Part shown: in pieces, positions 7,864 through 16,735 of the stretch
How the letters are laid out: each line of letters begins with the position of its first letter
Position numbering within the stretch: position 1 is the first letter of the stretch
Assembly: GCA_013697915.1 (NCBI GenBank)
Contig: JACCVY010000247.1
Coordinates: forward strand, 1 to 64,000
Direction of reading: 5' to 3'
DNA: 64,000 nt
From: Blastocatellia bacterium
GTDB lineage: Bacteria; Acidobacteriota; Blastocatellia; Pyrinomonadales; Pyrinomonadaceae
Notes under the pieces: model-generated
What the model saw: only the letters and a program-made list of their open reading frames with translations
What the model was told of the DNA's origin: nothing
Database searches by the model: none
Program-made: the position numbers and the translations under genes

Positions 7864-8163
7864 GGAGTAAAACGATTGCGCGGACGCGCTTTCGGCGATA
7901 GTTACCGCCAGCAACAACAACACTATGTAACCAGCGCGGGTGATTACAGCTAGCTGATGGCGAGGCAGGGTCAATACGAAGGAAACCCTAGTTCATGGTT
8001 TCGGTTTTCTCCGTGCGTCCTTTGTGTTCTCTGTGCCTCTGTGGTGAGCAATCATCAAAAAGGATCCACTTCAGAGACTCAGAGAACACAAAAGGACGCA
8101 CAGAGATTAATTCAACCCAGGACTCTACCGAATCGACTGGACTGGACTTCTGGCTCGATCAGA
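7864..8163. other. Gene-free stretch holding one long inverted repeat
   Basis: Between moaDE and the 3' end of gyrA. I see no gene. The only structure is the inverted doublet at 8009-8105, described separately. Confidence 0.6.
8009..8105. repeat. Long inverted repeat (REP-like doublet, family B)
   Basis: The left arm 8009-8041 (begins CTCCGTGCGTCCTTTGTG) and right arm 8072-8105 are reverse complements over about 33 bases, with a few mismatches and one extra A, around a 30-base loop. The wording CTCTGTGCCTCTGTGG resembles intergenic repeats I have seen in many unrelated bacterial genomes; that is recollection, not a search result. Confidence 0.75.
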
Positions 8164-10728
8164 CTAGCTGGCGGGCGTGTCTTCAGTCTCTTCTTCAGCA
8201 GCAGCCTCAACCAGCGAGGCGCTTGTCACCCTGTCGCCTTCTTCAGTTTTGATTAGCCTGACGCCCTGGGCGCTACGTCCCGTCTTGCGGATGCTGTCGG
8301 CTTCGATGCGTATCAGCTTGCCCTGTTGCGTGATGATCATGATCTCAGACTCAGCATCAACCGGGAAAACAGCAACAACTTTTCCGGTTTTGTCGGTCGT
8401 CTTCATGTTGATGACGCCCTTGCCGCCGCGCGACTGCAAGCGATAGGTCGTGATCAGAGTCTGTTTGCCGTATCCCTGTTCGGAAACGGAAAGCATCTTC
8501 TCAGTGTCATCGGCAGAAACGGGACAAACCGAAACCACATAATCATCCGCCCGCAGGTTAATGCCGCGCACGCCGCGCGTGGCCCGGCCCATAGGCCTCA
8601 CGTTCTTCTCATCGAAACGAATTGCCAGACCATTATGAGTAGCAATGAAGATGCGTTTCGTGCCGTCAGTCAACACTACATCCAGCAACTGATCGCCCTC
8701 ATCGATGTTGATGGCGATGATGCCGTTGGAACGAATGTTCTGAAAATCCGCCAGCGACGTTTTCTTGATTACGCCTTTGCGCGTGACCATCAGGACGTAA
8801 CGGCCTTCGGCGAATTCCCGCACCGGCACGACGCCGGCAAGTTTTCGTTCAGAAGGAATATTGATCAGATTGACAACTGCTTTGCCGCGCGCCGAGGCGG
8901 CAGCGTCCGGCACTTCATGGACTTTCAACTTATAGACCATGCCGTCGTCAGTAAAAATCATGATGTAAGCGTGCGTCGAAGCGATGAAAAGATGTTCGAC
9001 GTAATCGCTGCCCTTGGCAGCCGCGCCGAATCTTCCTTTGCCGCCGCGTCCTTGCCGTTGATAAGTCGTGATCGGCGTGCGCTTGATGTAACCACTGTTG
9101 GTGACAGTAATAGCGACATCCTCGTCGGCGATCAGATCCTCGATTGAGAATTCAACGCCTTCGTCGACAATCTCGGTGCGTCGCGCGTCGCCAAAGTCTT
9201 TCTTGACCTCTTCAAGCTCGTTCCCGATCACACGGCGCAGCGAACTCTCGTTGGCCAAAATCTCTTCCAGCTCGGCGATCAGCTTGATGATGCCTTCGTA
9301 TTCGTCGGTGATCTTTTGCCGTTCGAGCGCTGCCAGCCGCCGCAACTGTAGATCGAGAATGGCCTGCGCTTGCAGCTCGGAAAAAGCCAACCGCTCCATT
9401 GCCTTTTGCAGCTTGGGAACATAAGCCTTGACCGTCGTGTCCGAAGGAATTCCCTTCCAGCTTTTCACTTCGCTCATCGTCTTGGTTTGGCCCGTCAACC
9501 AAAGACGCGCCTGATCGACAGAGCTGGAGTTGCGAATCAAGGTGACGATGAAATCCAGAGCATCGATTGCTTTCGTCAGTCCTTCGAGGATGTGCGCGCG
9601 CGCCCTGGCTTTGCGCAGCTCGTATTCGGTGCGCCGCCGCACCACTTCGCGTCGAAAGTCCACGAAGCACTCGAGCATCTGTTTTAGATTGAGCACCCGC
9701 GGCTGGCCATTGACGATGGCCAAATTGATGACACCAAACGACGATTGCATCGGCGTCAGCTTGTAAAGTTTGTTGAGTACAATCTGGGGCACAGCATCGC
9801 GCTTTAACTCAACTACGATACGCATGCCTGTTCGATCTGACTCATCGCGCAGGTCCGAAACGCCATCGAGCTTTTTCTCGTTTATGAGTTCGGCGATGCG
9901 CTCAATTAAGCGGGCCTTGTTGACCTGGAAAGGAATTTCCGTGATTACGACTGCATCGCGTTCCTGCGTGCCGCGGCCAATGCGGTCAATTCCGGCGCGC
10001 GCGCGCATTTGTATGATCCCGCGACCGGTCAGATACGACTTCCTTAGCTCTTCGCCGCCATAGATAAAACCACCGGTGGGAAAGTCCGGCCCGGTTACGA
10101 TTTTCAATAAAGCTTCGATAGCGATATCCGGCTTGCGCAGCAGAGCCAGGGTGGCATCGACGATCTCGGTGAGATTATGAGGCGGAATCTTGGTAGCCAT
10201 CCCTACCGCAATTCCATCTGAACCATTAACCAGCAGGTTCGGGATGCGCGTCGGCAGTACCTTGGGCTCGCTTAGCGATTCATCGTAGTTTGGCTGAAAA
10301 TCGACTGTCTCTTTTTCCAGATCCGCAAGCACGACGTTCGTCACGCGTGCCATACGAATTTCCGTGTAGCGCATTGCCGCCGCAGCGTCGCCATCCACCG
10401 AACCAAAGTTTCCCTGGCCGTCAACCAGCGGATAGCGCATGGAAAAGTCCTGCGCCAAACGCACGATCGTGTCGTACACCGCAGTGTCGCCGTGCGGATG
10501 ATATTTACCAATCACGTCGCCGACGATGCGCGCGCTTTTCTTGTATGGCTTGTTGTAGGCATTGCCAAGTTCGTGCATTGCCCAAAGCACCCTCCGGTGC
10601 ACGGGCTTCAGTCCATCACGCACGTCGGGCAGAGCGCGCCCGATGATTACGGACATGGCGTAATCGAGATACGATCGCCGCATCTCGTCTTCTATGTTTA
10701 TATGATCGCGTTCAGAAGTGGTTTCCAT
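8164..10728 (-). CDS. gyrA: DNA gyrase subunit A
   Basis: An 854-residue GyrA, the breakage-reunion subunit of DNA gyrase. The catalytic tyrosine is Y121 (AMRYTEIRM). The quinolone-resistance region reads [10 protein letters not shown] (77-86), so the position equivalent to E. coli Ser83 is Thr82 and Asp87 is Asp86. The winged-helix, tower and coiled-coil regions are followed by a C-terminal beta-pinwheel. Its GyrA box is QGRGGKG (near residue 556), with Gly in place of the usual second basic residue, and a looser repeat LQSRGGKG lies further on. The box and full length favour GyrA over ParC. The acidic C-terminal tail ([10 protein letters not shown]) is common. The start is ATG 10728, with AAAGG upstream. 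gyrB is not in the window. Confidence 0.97.
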   Translation of the reverse strand: METTSERDHINIEDEMRRSYLDYAMSVIIGRALPDVRDGLKPVHRRVLWAMHELGNAYNKPYKKSARIVGDVIGKYHPHGDTAVYDTIVRLAQDFSMRYPLVDGQGNFGSVDGDAAAAMRYTEIRMARVTNVVLADLEKETVDFQPNYDESLSEPKVLPTRIPNLLVNGSDGIAVGMATKIPPHNLTEIVDATLALLRKPDIAIEALLKIVTGPDFPTGGFIYGGEELRKSYLTGRGIIQMRARAGIDRIGRGTQERDAVVITEIPFQVNKARLIERIAELINEKKLDGVSDLRDESDRTGMRIVVELKRDAVPQIVLNKLYKLTPMQSSFGVINLAIVNGQPRVLNLKQMLECFVDFRREVVRRRTEYELRKARARAHILEGLTKAIDALDFIVTLIRNSSSVDQARLWLTGQTKTMSEVKSWKGIPSDTTVKAYVPKLQKAMERLAFSELQAQAILDLQLRRLAALERQKITDEYEGIIKLIAELEEILANESSLRRVIGNELEEVKKDFGDARRTEIVDEGVEFSIEDLIADEDVAITVTNSGYIKRTPITTYQRQGRGGKGRFGAAAKGSDYVEHLFIASTHAYIMIFTDDGMVYKLKVHEVPDAAASARGKAVVNLINIPSERKLAGVVPVREFAEGRYVLMVTRKGVIKKTSLADFQNIRSNGIIAINIDEGDQLLDVVLTDGTKRIFIATHNGLAIRFDEKNVRPMGRATRGVRGINLRADDYVVSVCPVSADDTEKMLSVSEQGYGKQTLITTYRLQSRGGKGVINMKTTDKTGKVVAVFPVDAESEIMIITQQGKLIRIEADSIRKTGRSAQGVRLIKTEEGDRVTSASLVEAAAEEETEDTPAS

Positions 10729-11065
10729 CCGTTAACCTTTCCAGTACAATCCGCCCGCCGTGAAACTTCATTTTGCCAAACTTAAAAGAGCCGGTCCGCG
10801 ACATAACCAGCCCGGCGAGGCCGTATGCTTTTCGCGTCTTAAATGGGTTGTGGTTCGCGCAGAATCAAGTTCAAAATGGGCGCACTGAAGTAAGGATTAT
10901 TGTAGTCGATCCAGCCCCTTTGTGGCAAACTGAAAAAGGAACAAAAACCTAATAAAATCAAGGGCTTTGGTTAAGATTTAGCTTTCAAGATTTGCGCTCC
11001 TGCCCCAGCGCCAACAGTTTTCTATACGCCCCCTGAATTCTGGATGATTAAGCTCGATCTTCACC
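10729..11065. other. Divergent intergenic region between gyrA and the PilZ gene
   Basis: About 337 bases that must hold promoters for gyrA (minus) and the PilZ gene (plus). I see only the gyrA ribosome-binding site next to 10730-10745 and no promoter pair, RNA gene or repeat that I would defend. Confidence 0.4.
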
Positions 11066-11794
11066 ATGCCTGAAGAGCGAAAAAGGAAGCGCATACGCGA
11101 GCGGTTGGAGCTCCAATTACCCGTGCGCGTAAAGTGTCGCGAAACCACGGATTTGCAGTGGACGGAGATAACGCGTCTGATTGACGTTACGCCGTTTGGC
11201 GCCGGCTTTACCTTGAAACGCCCGGTAGAAAAAGGGCGACTCCTGCACATGACCATCCCAATGCCGCGCCAGTTGCGAGTATTCGATCACGTTGAGGATC
11301 AATACCGTGTTTGGGCCCTGGTGCGTTACGTCAAATCAATTGCGCCGCCAGACAAGGCAGCGCAGTTTGAAGTTGGCGTTGCCTTCATCGGCAAACGCGC
11401 CCCTCGCAGTTACGAGGAAAATCCAGCAAAGCGATACGAGATTGGCGCGTTGTCAGCCGAGAGCTTGAGTGGCCTTGAAGAATGGCAAGAGCTGGAGTCG
11501 GCGGGTTCTGATAAACGGAAACTGACACGCCATAATATTCCGGTAGATATGTTAATTGAAACTCTTGGTGACACAGGCGGCGTAGAAAAAAGTGAATATA
11601 CGGTCACGGAAAACATCAGCGCCAAGGGCGCTGCGATCTACACAACGCTCGATTTACCGATTGGCTGTTTTATTCGTTTGTCCAGCGAACAATACAAAGT
11701 GACGGTGTATGCGGCAATACGTGGCTCCAGTATGGGACCTTCGGGAGTGCCGCGCATACACGTTGAGTTTGTCGATCGCGAGTGGCCTTTGTAA
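11066..11794 (+). CDS. Protein with two tandem PilZ (cyclic-di-GMP receptor) domains
   Basis: A 242-residue cytoplasmic protein with two PilZ-like halves. The second (about 145-242) has a complete ligand signature: RKLTR (RxxxR, near 150-155) and NISAKG (NxSxxG, near 182-188). The first (1-130) has a basic RKRIRERLEL start and DVTPFG, where Thr replaces the Ser of the (D/N)xSxxG motif. PilZ domains bind cyclic-di-GMP and alter motility, secretion or polysaccharide output through partners. No output domain is fused, so it probably acts by protein contact. The start is ATG 11066. A free-standing gene. Confidence 0.85.
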   Translation: MPEERKRKRIRERLELQLPVRVKCRETTDLQWTEITRLIDVTPFGAGFTLKRPVEKGRLLHMTIPMPRQLRVFDHVEDQYRVWALVRYVKSIAPPDKAAQFEVGVAFIGKRAPRSYEENPAKRYEIGALSAESLSGLEEWQELESAGSDKRKLTRHNIPVDMLIETLGDTGGVEKSEYTVTENISAKGAAIYTTLDLPIGCFIRLSSEQYKVTVYAAIRGSSMGPSGVPRIHVEFVDREWPL

Positions 11795-11917
11795 ACAGTC
11801 GCGGGTTACGCCGCGACGAGATGGTAAGATTCGCCCAAACAAAATCGTTACTAAAACACCTGGCATAACATTTTCAGATTTAGAAATCCGCGTGGGCACA
11901 CGGTTAATACATTCGGA

Positions 11918-12625
11918 TTGCGCGTGACCGCCTCAATCACGCGTGGCGTGATTGATACACAAACATTGGTAAGACAAAACTCCGACGATCGATCGAAACG
12001 ACGCGACGCAACACTGCCCCCAGGATTGATCGGCTTGCTGCGTCCGGTAGTAGGTGTGTTTAGTCGGGCGATCTGGCGGCTGGAATTCAAAAACATAGAA
12101 AACATACCGGGCGACACTGGCCTGATCGTTGCCGCAAATCACCAAAGCTATGGCGATCCTTTTTGGCTGGCACTTCCCATCAAGCGGCCGATCCGATTTT
12201 TGGCTTGGAGTGAAGCGTTTTCCTGGCCCGTCGTGGGCAAGGCCATTGAATTGCTGGGAGCCTGGCCGCTGCAAGTCGAGGGTAGCGACCCGGCTGCCAT
12301 TAGACGTTCGCTGAACTGGCTGCGCGAAGGTGGTGTCGTAGTGATTTTTCCGGAAGGCGGCCGTGGCCTGCCGGACGGCTCGATGATTCACATGAAGGGC
12401 GGCGCGGTGCGCATGGCGCTGGAAGCGGGCGTTCCTATTCTTCCGGTGACTATTCGCGGAGGAAACAAGGTGTGGCCGGCAAGCCAAACCTTACCGCGCC
12501 CGGGAAAAGTTGAGATCATCTATCACCCGGTTATTCACGTCGAGCAACTGTCTGGAGAAGAGACGCGCGCCTGTGCGCGGCGCGAGACTGACCGGCTGGC
12601 CAACGTCATTCGTTCGGCGCTCTAA
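11918..12625 (+). CDS. plsC: 1-acyl-sn-glycerol-3-phosphate acyltransferase family protein
   Basis: A 235-residue PlsC-family acyltransferase, which transfers an acyl chain to lysophosphatidic acid to form phosphatidic acid at the inner membrane. The HX4D catalytic pair is H75/D80 (AANHQSYGD), and the substrate motif FPEGGRG is at 144-150, with the usual Arg-Ser changed to Arg-Gly. About 30 polar N-terminal residues precede the domain, so the start is uncertain: TTG 11918 and GTG 11924 are both in frame. It converges on suhB, and the stop codons overlap by four bases. Confidence 0.85.
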   Translation: MRVTASITRGVIDTQTLVRQNSDDRSKRRDATLPPGLIGLLRPVVGVFSRAIWRLEFKNIENIPGDTGLIVAANHQSYGDPFWLALPIKRPIRFLAWSEAFSWPVVGKAIELLGAWPLQVEGSDPAAIRRSLNWLREGGVVVIFPEGGRGLPDGSMIHMKGGAVRMALEAGVPILPVTIRGGNKVWPASQTLPRPGKVEIIYHPVIHVEQLSGEETRACARRETDRLANVIRSAL

Positions 12626-13389
12626 CTATTCAGCACGCGCATCATCGCGTCGTGCACCCGACCATTTGTGGCCAGAACTTTAGGCGTGTAAATATCCAGG
12701 GGCGCTCCGCGATAATCCGTCACGCGCCCGCCGGCTTCCTCAATCAACAACACCCCCGCCGCCACATCCCAGGCGTTGAGGCCATCTTCCCAAAAGCCAT
12801 CAAAGCGGCCACAGGCAAGATAGGCGAGATCGAGCGCCGCCGAGCCGTCGCGTCTGACCGCTTGTGCAGTCATGGTGAAGTTAACAAAATCGCGCGCAAA
12901 GTTTGGCCGCTCGCGAACGTTGTAGGGAAAACCAGTGCAGAGCATCGCGGCGTTCAAATCGTCAACGGTGGAGACGCGTATGGGCCGTTCGTTCAGGGTG
13001 GCGCCTTGTCCACGTTCGGCGGCGAACATTTCATCTCGCGTCGGATCGTAGACGACGCCGATCTCGACTGCTGCGGCGCGCTCCACTGCGATCGAGACGC
13101 AGAAGCACGGGTAACCGTGCGCATAGTTTGTAGTGCCGTCGAGCGGATCGATGATCCACTTCCAATCGCTCTTTCCCGCCGCCATTTCATCGCTGGCGCC
13201 TGACTCTTCAGCAAGAATCGCATGGCGTGGGTAATGAGACTTAATGCGCTCGATGATTAGTTTTTCCGCAGCCAGATCGGCTTCCGTCACCAGATCGATG
13301 TCGCCTTTGTTTGATACCTGGGCGCGCCCAAGGCGATCGATGAGAACACCACCGGCATCGCGCGCGGTTTGAATGACGAAGTTAAGCAA
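12622..13389 (-). CDS. suhB: Inositol monophosphatase family protein
   Basis: A 255-residue phosphatase with the metal-binding motifs of the family: E61/E62 (LAEESG), DPLDGTTN at 81-88, and WDVAAGVLLIEEAGG near the C terminus. It hydrolyses inositol-1-phosphate or related sugar phosphates with Mg2+. SuhB homologues can also bind RNA polymerase/Nus complexes, which cannot be told here. The first codon is TTG 13389. The 3' end overlaps plsC tail to tail (stop codons share 12623-12624). Confidence 0.9.
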   Translation of the reverse strand: MLNFVIQTARDAGGVLIDRLGRAQVSNKGDIDLVTEADLAAEKLIIERIKSHYPRHAILAEESGASDEMAAGKSDWKWIIDPLDGTTNYAHGYPCFCVSIAVERAAAVEIGVVYDPTRDEMFAAERGQGATLNERPIRVSTVDDLNAAMLCTGFPYNVRERPNFARDFVNFTMTAQAVRRDGSAALDLAYLACGRFDGFWEDGLNAWDVAAGVLLIEEAGGRVTDYRGAPLDIYTPKVLATNGRVHDAMMRVLNS

Positions 13390-13548
13390 GCCTGCTCTCT
13401 CTTAGTGTGGATTGAATTTCAATGGCAAGCATATATCAAACACTGATTGCCAGCGAATGGCGCGCCATTCGGATACTCATGTAGTTTGGATTGGTAGATT
13501 ATTGCCGATTCACATTAAGCCTTAGTGGCAACGAGCCCTCGCTTGCCA

Positions 13549-13576
13549 TTGACATAACTTTTGCGCGAGTTATCCT
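13549..13576 (+). promoter_or_regulatory. Sigma-70-type promoter for the S1/P1 nuclease gene
   Basis: TTGACA at 13549-13554, a 16-base spacer and TATCCT at 13571-13576. This predicts a transcript start near 13583, about 54 bases before the ATG at 13637. Confidence 0.65.
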
Positions 13577-13636
13577 AGTCCGCGATTCTTACTCACCGCC
13601 GTTTCTTTCACGATGACTTGAGGGAGATATTTGTTT

Positions 13637-14674
13637 ATGAAAAGGTCCGCCTCGTTTTTGCTCGGCATAATTATCTTCGTTGCCGCTGCCAGCGCTGCTT
13701 TTGCCTGGGGCGACGATGGCCACCAGACGGTGGGCAAGATAGCTTCGTTACGCATCAAGCCGCGCACGGCCCAAAAAATCGCGCAAATCCTCAAGCCGGG
13801 GGAAACCCTCGCGAGCGTTGCCACCTGGGCCGACACCGTTAAAGAGCGCGTGGGCAAAACCGATCCTGATCCGGATACGAACGCGTTTCTTCAGGACGTG
13901 GTCTATAACGAGAAAAACCGCGAATGGCACTACGACGATCTGCCGCTCAATTGCAAGAACTATCAAACTTGCACTGGTTTCACTCCCGACAACGACATCG
14001 TGCACATGCTGAATATTTGCATTCGCACTTTGCAGGGACACCCTGATCCAAATCATCCGCTTACCCAGCGTAACGCTTTACGTCTGCTGGTCCACTTTCT
14101 GGGCGACATTCATCAGCCATTGCACGTCGGCTGTGGCTTCATTGACCTCAATGGCCCAAACCACACGATCCTTATTGTTCGCAACCCGGCAGTTATCAAG
14201 CAAAAGAATCTTCCGAGTGATAAAGGCGCGAACGATCTAATCATCGATAACGATCGCAAGAATTTGCATTCGTTCTGGGATTTCACTCTGGTGACGTCAT
14301 TGATGAACGTAGTCGGGCAGGAGATCACATCTGATACCTTGGGCGCCTTCCTGGAACAGAATGTGAAACCTGAGTCGAGCTGGAATCCGCACGGGCCAGT
14401 CGGCAGTTGGGCCGCGCAATGGGCCACCGATTCGCTGCGCCAGTCGCGAGATCATACTTACCAATCTGTGAAAATCACCGGTCAGCGAACGATTCCCGTG
14501 CTTAGCCACGGTCAGCCTGTGGTGAGAGATGGGCAACCAGTCATGCAGACCGTTTTCGATATTACTCGTGCGACCAATTACGAAGCGGTGAACCGCGAGT
14601 TGGTTCGACAGCAGTTGGCCAAGGGCGGTTATCGTTTGGCAAAACTGCTCGATGCAATCTTCGCAACAAATTAG
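13637..14674 (+). CDS. Exported S1/P1-family nuclease
   Basis: A 345-residue zinc-dependent nuclease of the S1/P1 family. A signal peptide (residues 1-23, ending SAAFA) is followed directly by W24, the residue whose free amino group binds zinc in mature P1 nuclease. Further likely ligands are H29, D66 (TWAD), H98 (EWHYDD), then H153, D157, H159 and H163 in HFLGDIHQPLHVG, and H/D in LHSFWD. It should cleave single-stranded DNA or RNA, or 3'-nucleotides, outside the cytoplasm, perhaps for phosphate or nucleotide scavenging. ATG 13637 follows GAGGGAGAT; TTG 13631 is less likely. It has its own promoter. Confidence 0.92.
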   Translation: MKRSASFLLGIIIFVAAASAAFAWGDDGHQTVGKIASLRIKPRTAQKIAQILKPGETLASVATWADTVKERVGKTDPDPDTNAFLQDVVYNEKNREWHYDDLPLNCKNYQTCTGFTPDNDIVHMLNICIRTLQGHPDPNHPLTQRNALRLLVHFLGDIHQPLHVGCGFIDLNGPNHTILIVRNPAVIKQKNLPSDKGANDLIIDNDRKNLHSFWDFTLVTSLMNVVGQEITSDTLGAFLEQNVKPESSWNPHGPVGSWAAQWATDSLRQSRDHTYQSVKITGQRTIPVLSHGQPVVRDGQPVMQTVFDITRATNYEAVNRELVRQQLAKGGYRLAKLLDAIFATN

Positions 14675-14677
14675 ATC

Positions 14678-14760
14678 TAGACAGGATTTACCCGATTCAC
14701 ATATTTAAGAAACCCACTAAACAGTTTCAGTAATCTTGTTCATCCTGTTAATCCTGTCTA
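14678..14760. repeat. Inverted repeat with AATCCTGTCTA arms (family C)
   Basis: TAGACAGGATT at 14678-14688 and AATCCTGTCTA at 14750-14760 are exact reverse complements. The right side continues leftward as TTGTTCATCCTGTT, a wording common in intergenic repeats of many genomes (recollection). It lies between the nuclease and cupin genes and could also act as a terminator. Confidence 0.65.
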
Positions 14761-14784
14761 CGTTTCCTGTCCCGGTCCCGCAAC

Positions 14785-15177
14785 ATGTATAAAATCAGTC
14801 TCGCGCAAAAGTTTTCGCTAATCGATGACTATTGGAATCCGCGCATCGTCGGCGAACTCAATGGCCAATACTTGAAGCTGGTAAAGTTTCAGGGACCATT
14901 CACCTGGCATCATCACGACAACGAAGACGAAATGTTTCTGGTGGTCCAGGGCCGGTTTCGCATGGAGTTTCGCGAGCCGCAGGATGAGGTCGCCTCGTCC
15001 GTGCCAAGCAAAGAAATATGGCTGGAGCAAGGTGAATTCTGTATTGTACCTCGCGGCGTGGAACACCGGCCGGTTGCTGAGCAGGAATGCCAAGTTCTCT
15101 TATTTGAGCCGGCTACCACGCTGAACACCGGGAACGTCAAGAATGAATTCACTGTTCCTGTTCTCGAACGGGTCTGA
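14785..15177 (+). CDS. Small cupin-domain protein
   Basis: A 130-residue single-cupin protein. Motif 1 has H42-H43-H44 (FTWHHHDNEDEM) with E49, then G56. Motif 2 is GEFCIVPRGVEHRP, with the last metal His. This is a complete metal-binding beta-barrel site. Such small cupins include dioxygenases, isomerases and sugar-binding proteins, and the sequence does not say which. There is no signal peptide. The start is ATG 14785. It lies close to the family C repeat and shares the strand of its neighbours. Confidence 0.85.
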   Translation: MYKISLAQKFSLIDDYWNPRIVGELNGQYLKLVKFQGPFTWHHHDNEDEMFLVVQGRFRMEFREPQDEVASSVPSKEIWLEQGEFCIVPRGVEHRPVAEQECQVLLFEPATTLNTGNVKNEFTVPVLERV

Positions 15178-15227
15178 ACAAATCACCGTAGATTTCGTAT
15201 TAAGTAAACGAACCATAACCCAGACAT

Positions 15228-15232
15228 GGAGG
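15228..15232 (+). promoter_or_regulatory. Shine-Dalgarno GGAGG that decides a GTG start
   Basis: GGAGG sits eight bases before GTG 15241 and overlaps the in-frame ATG at 15226. The ATG has no such site, so GTG is the better start. Confidence 0.7.
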
Positions 15233-15240
15233 CTTACAAC

Positions 15241-16380
15241 GTGAGCAAACATCCCTATTTCCTCGCTTCGTTTCTAATTGTTGGATTGCTGGCAAGCGCA
15301 CCGGTGCGGGCGCAACATCCTGTTGCGATACACGCCGCGACCACTGCGACTGTCAGCAGCGCAACACCTTCAAAGCCCGTTTCACAAATCGTCAGTTCAC
15401 TGGCTACCCTGCCGGAAGCCGACACGCTGATCTACATCAACCCGCAGCGAATTCTCAACGAGGTAGTGCCCAAGTTCATGCCGGCGAAAGACGTCGAGGG
15501 CATGCGCAAGGCTTTCGATGATGTTCGGAAGAACGCGGGTATCGATCCGACCAAGGTCGATTACATCGTGATCGCGGTCCGCTTTAAGAAGCCAACAGCC
15601 GATCTCAACTTTCAGCCCCCGGAATTTCTGGCGGTTGCGAGTGGCGACTTCAGTGCCGACTCGCTGTTGGGGCTGGCGCACATGGCTTCGCAAGGCAAGT
15701 TGCGCGACGAGAAATATGGAACAAAAACGCTGGGGTTGATGACTATAGATCCGTTGGTGAAAATGGCCGAGCAGAACCCGTTGCTCAAGTCATTCACGGA
15801 GGTTGGCATCGTTTCGCTCAGCGCGAATACGATTGCTGTCGGCACTCCGGGTTATCTGCGAGCCGCCATTGATGCCAGCGATGGCAAGGACCGCATCAGC
15901 GCCGACACGCTGAATTCCCTGGTGCGCGATCCTAACGCACTGGTCAGCGTCGCGGGTGCACCGTGGCATTCGTTTGCAAAGAGTTTTGGCATGCTGGGAA
16001 CCGGAACTACCGCGCGCGCGCCCCGCTGCGAATCGAAGATCGGCGACTTTTACTTAGCGCTAACGATGGATGCGACGAATTTCATGCTGCGCGGAGTCTC
16101 AAATGCTGACAATCCTGACACGGCAAAGATCATCAGCAAACTGTATTCGGGCTTACTGGCGTATGCTACACAATCCATTCCCGACGCAACCGCGCAGTCG
16201 CTCCTGAAGAACATCGCGATAACTGCCGAAGGCGATGAAGTGCTATTGCGTGCCAATGTGCCGCAGCAAACAATCGTCGACCTGATCCAACAGCAGATGA
16301 AGAAACCCGAAACGACCAGTCCGGCCACAGACAAACAACCAATGAAGCACCGGCGCAACAGACGCAGAACGCACAAGTGA
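15241..16380 (+). CDS. Exported protein of unknown function
   Basis: A 379-residue protein I do not recognise. From GTG 15241 it has a clean signal peptide (MSKHPYFLASFLIVGLLASA then PVRAQ). The mature part begins with a Ser/Thr/Ala-rich linker (about 25-60), then an alpha/beta region (PEADTLIYINPQRILNEVVPKF, DPTKVDYIVIAVRF, PPEFLAVASGDF, VGIVSLSANTIAVGTPGYLRAAID). It ends with a very basic Arg/Lys-rich tail (MKHRRNRRRTHK). The pattern of a lone predicted periplasmic protein with 'residues to be penalised or scored' style repeats is seen in acidobacterial genomes, but no function is assigned. A terminator follows at 16519-16545. Confidence 0.7.
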   Translation: MSKHPYFLASFLIVGLLASAPVRAQHPVAIHAATTATVSSATPSKPVSQIVSSLATLPEADTLIYINPQRILNEVVPKFMPAKDVEGMRKAFDDVRKNAGIDPTKVDYIVIAVRFKKPTADLNFQPPEFLAVASGDFSADSLLGLAHMASQGKLRDEKYGTKTLGLMTIDPLVKMAEQNPLLKSFTEVGIVSLSANTIAVGTPGYLRAAIDASDGKDRISADTLNSLVRDPNALVSVAGAPWHSFAKSFGMLGTGTTARAPRCESKIGDFYLALTMDATNFMLRGVSNADNPDTAKIISKLYSGLLAYATQSIPDATAQSLLKNIAITAEGDEVLLRANVPQQTIVDLIQQQMKKPETTSPATDKQPMKHRRNRRRTHK

Positions 16381-16735
16381 AATTCTGCCGCGGCTGTGCG
16401 CGGATTAAGAAGGGATCGAATAAAGCAAGAGGCACCACGGCTGTCTTGACTCTCTTAGTTGAGATCCGCGTTCATCCGCGGAAATCGCGGCTAATTGAAC
16501 TATGTCGAAGACAAACAGGCCACGCATCTCGCGTGGCCCTTTTTATTGCGGTTTGATTGTAACTGGATGAATTAACGTTTTAGCCCTCCTTCTCAAGTTC
16601 TGCTCAAGAATTCCTCAACCCGGCCTGACTATCGTTACAACAGAAAAAAGCATTTCGCTCTTTCTACTATCTTTTGCCGTTGTAACCACTCAATTCTTCC
16701 GGTGCCGCCGGAAGTTCCATCCGCAGGAGGCCGCC
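16381..16735. other. Intergenic region: repeat, terminator, then leader of the giant gene
   Basis: About 355 bases without a gene. It holds a GC-rich repeat (ATCCGCGTTCATCCGCGG at 16466-16483, with a weaker inverted partner near 16386-16405) and the terminator at 16519-16545. The exact 8-bp inverted pair GTTACAAC (16634-16641) and GTTGTAAC (16679-16686) may be a regulator site for the giant gene. Confidence 0.5.
16519..16545 (+). terminator. Rho-independent terminator
   Basis: Stem GGCCACGC (16519-16526) with GCGTGGCC (16531-16538), a 4-base loop, then CTTTTTA. It ends the exported-protein transcript. Confidence 0.8.

Noticed and set aside
8326-9147. 273-codon open frame on the plus strand inside gyrA
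   Set aside because: It is the complement of conserved GyrA C-terminal sequence and has no own start context.
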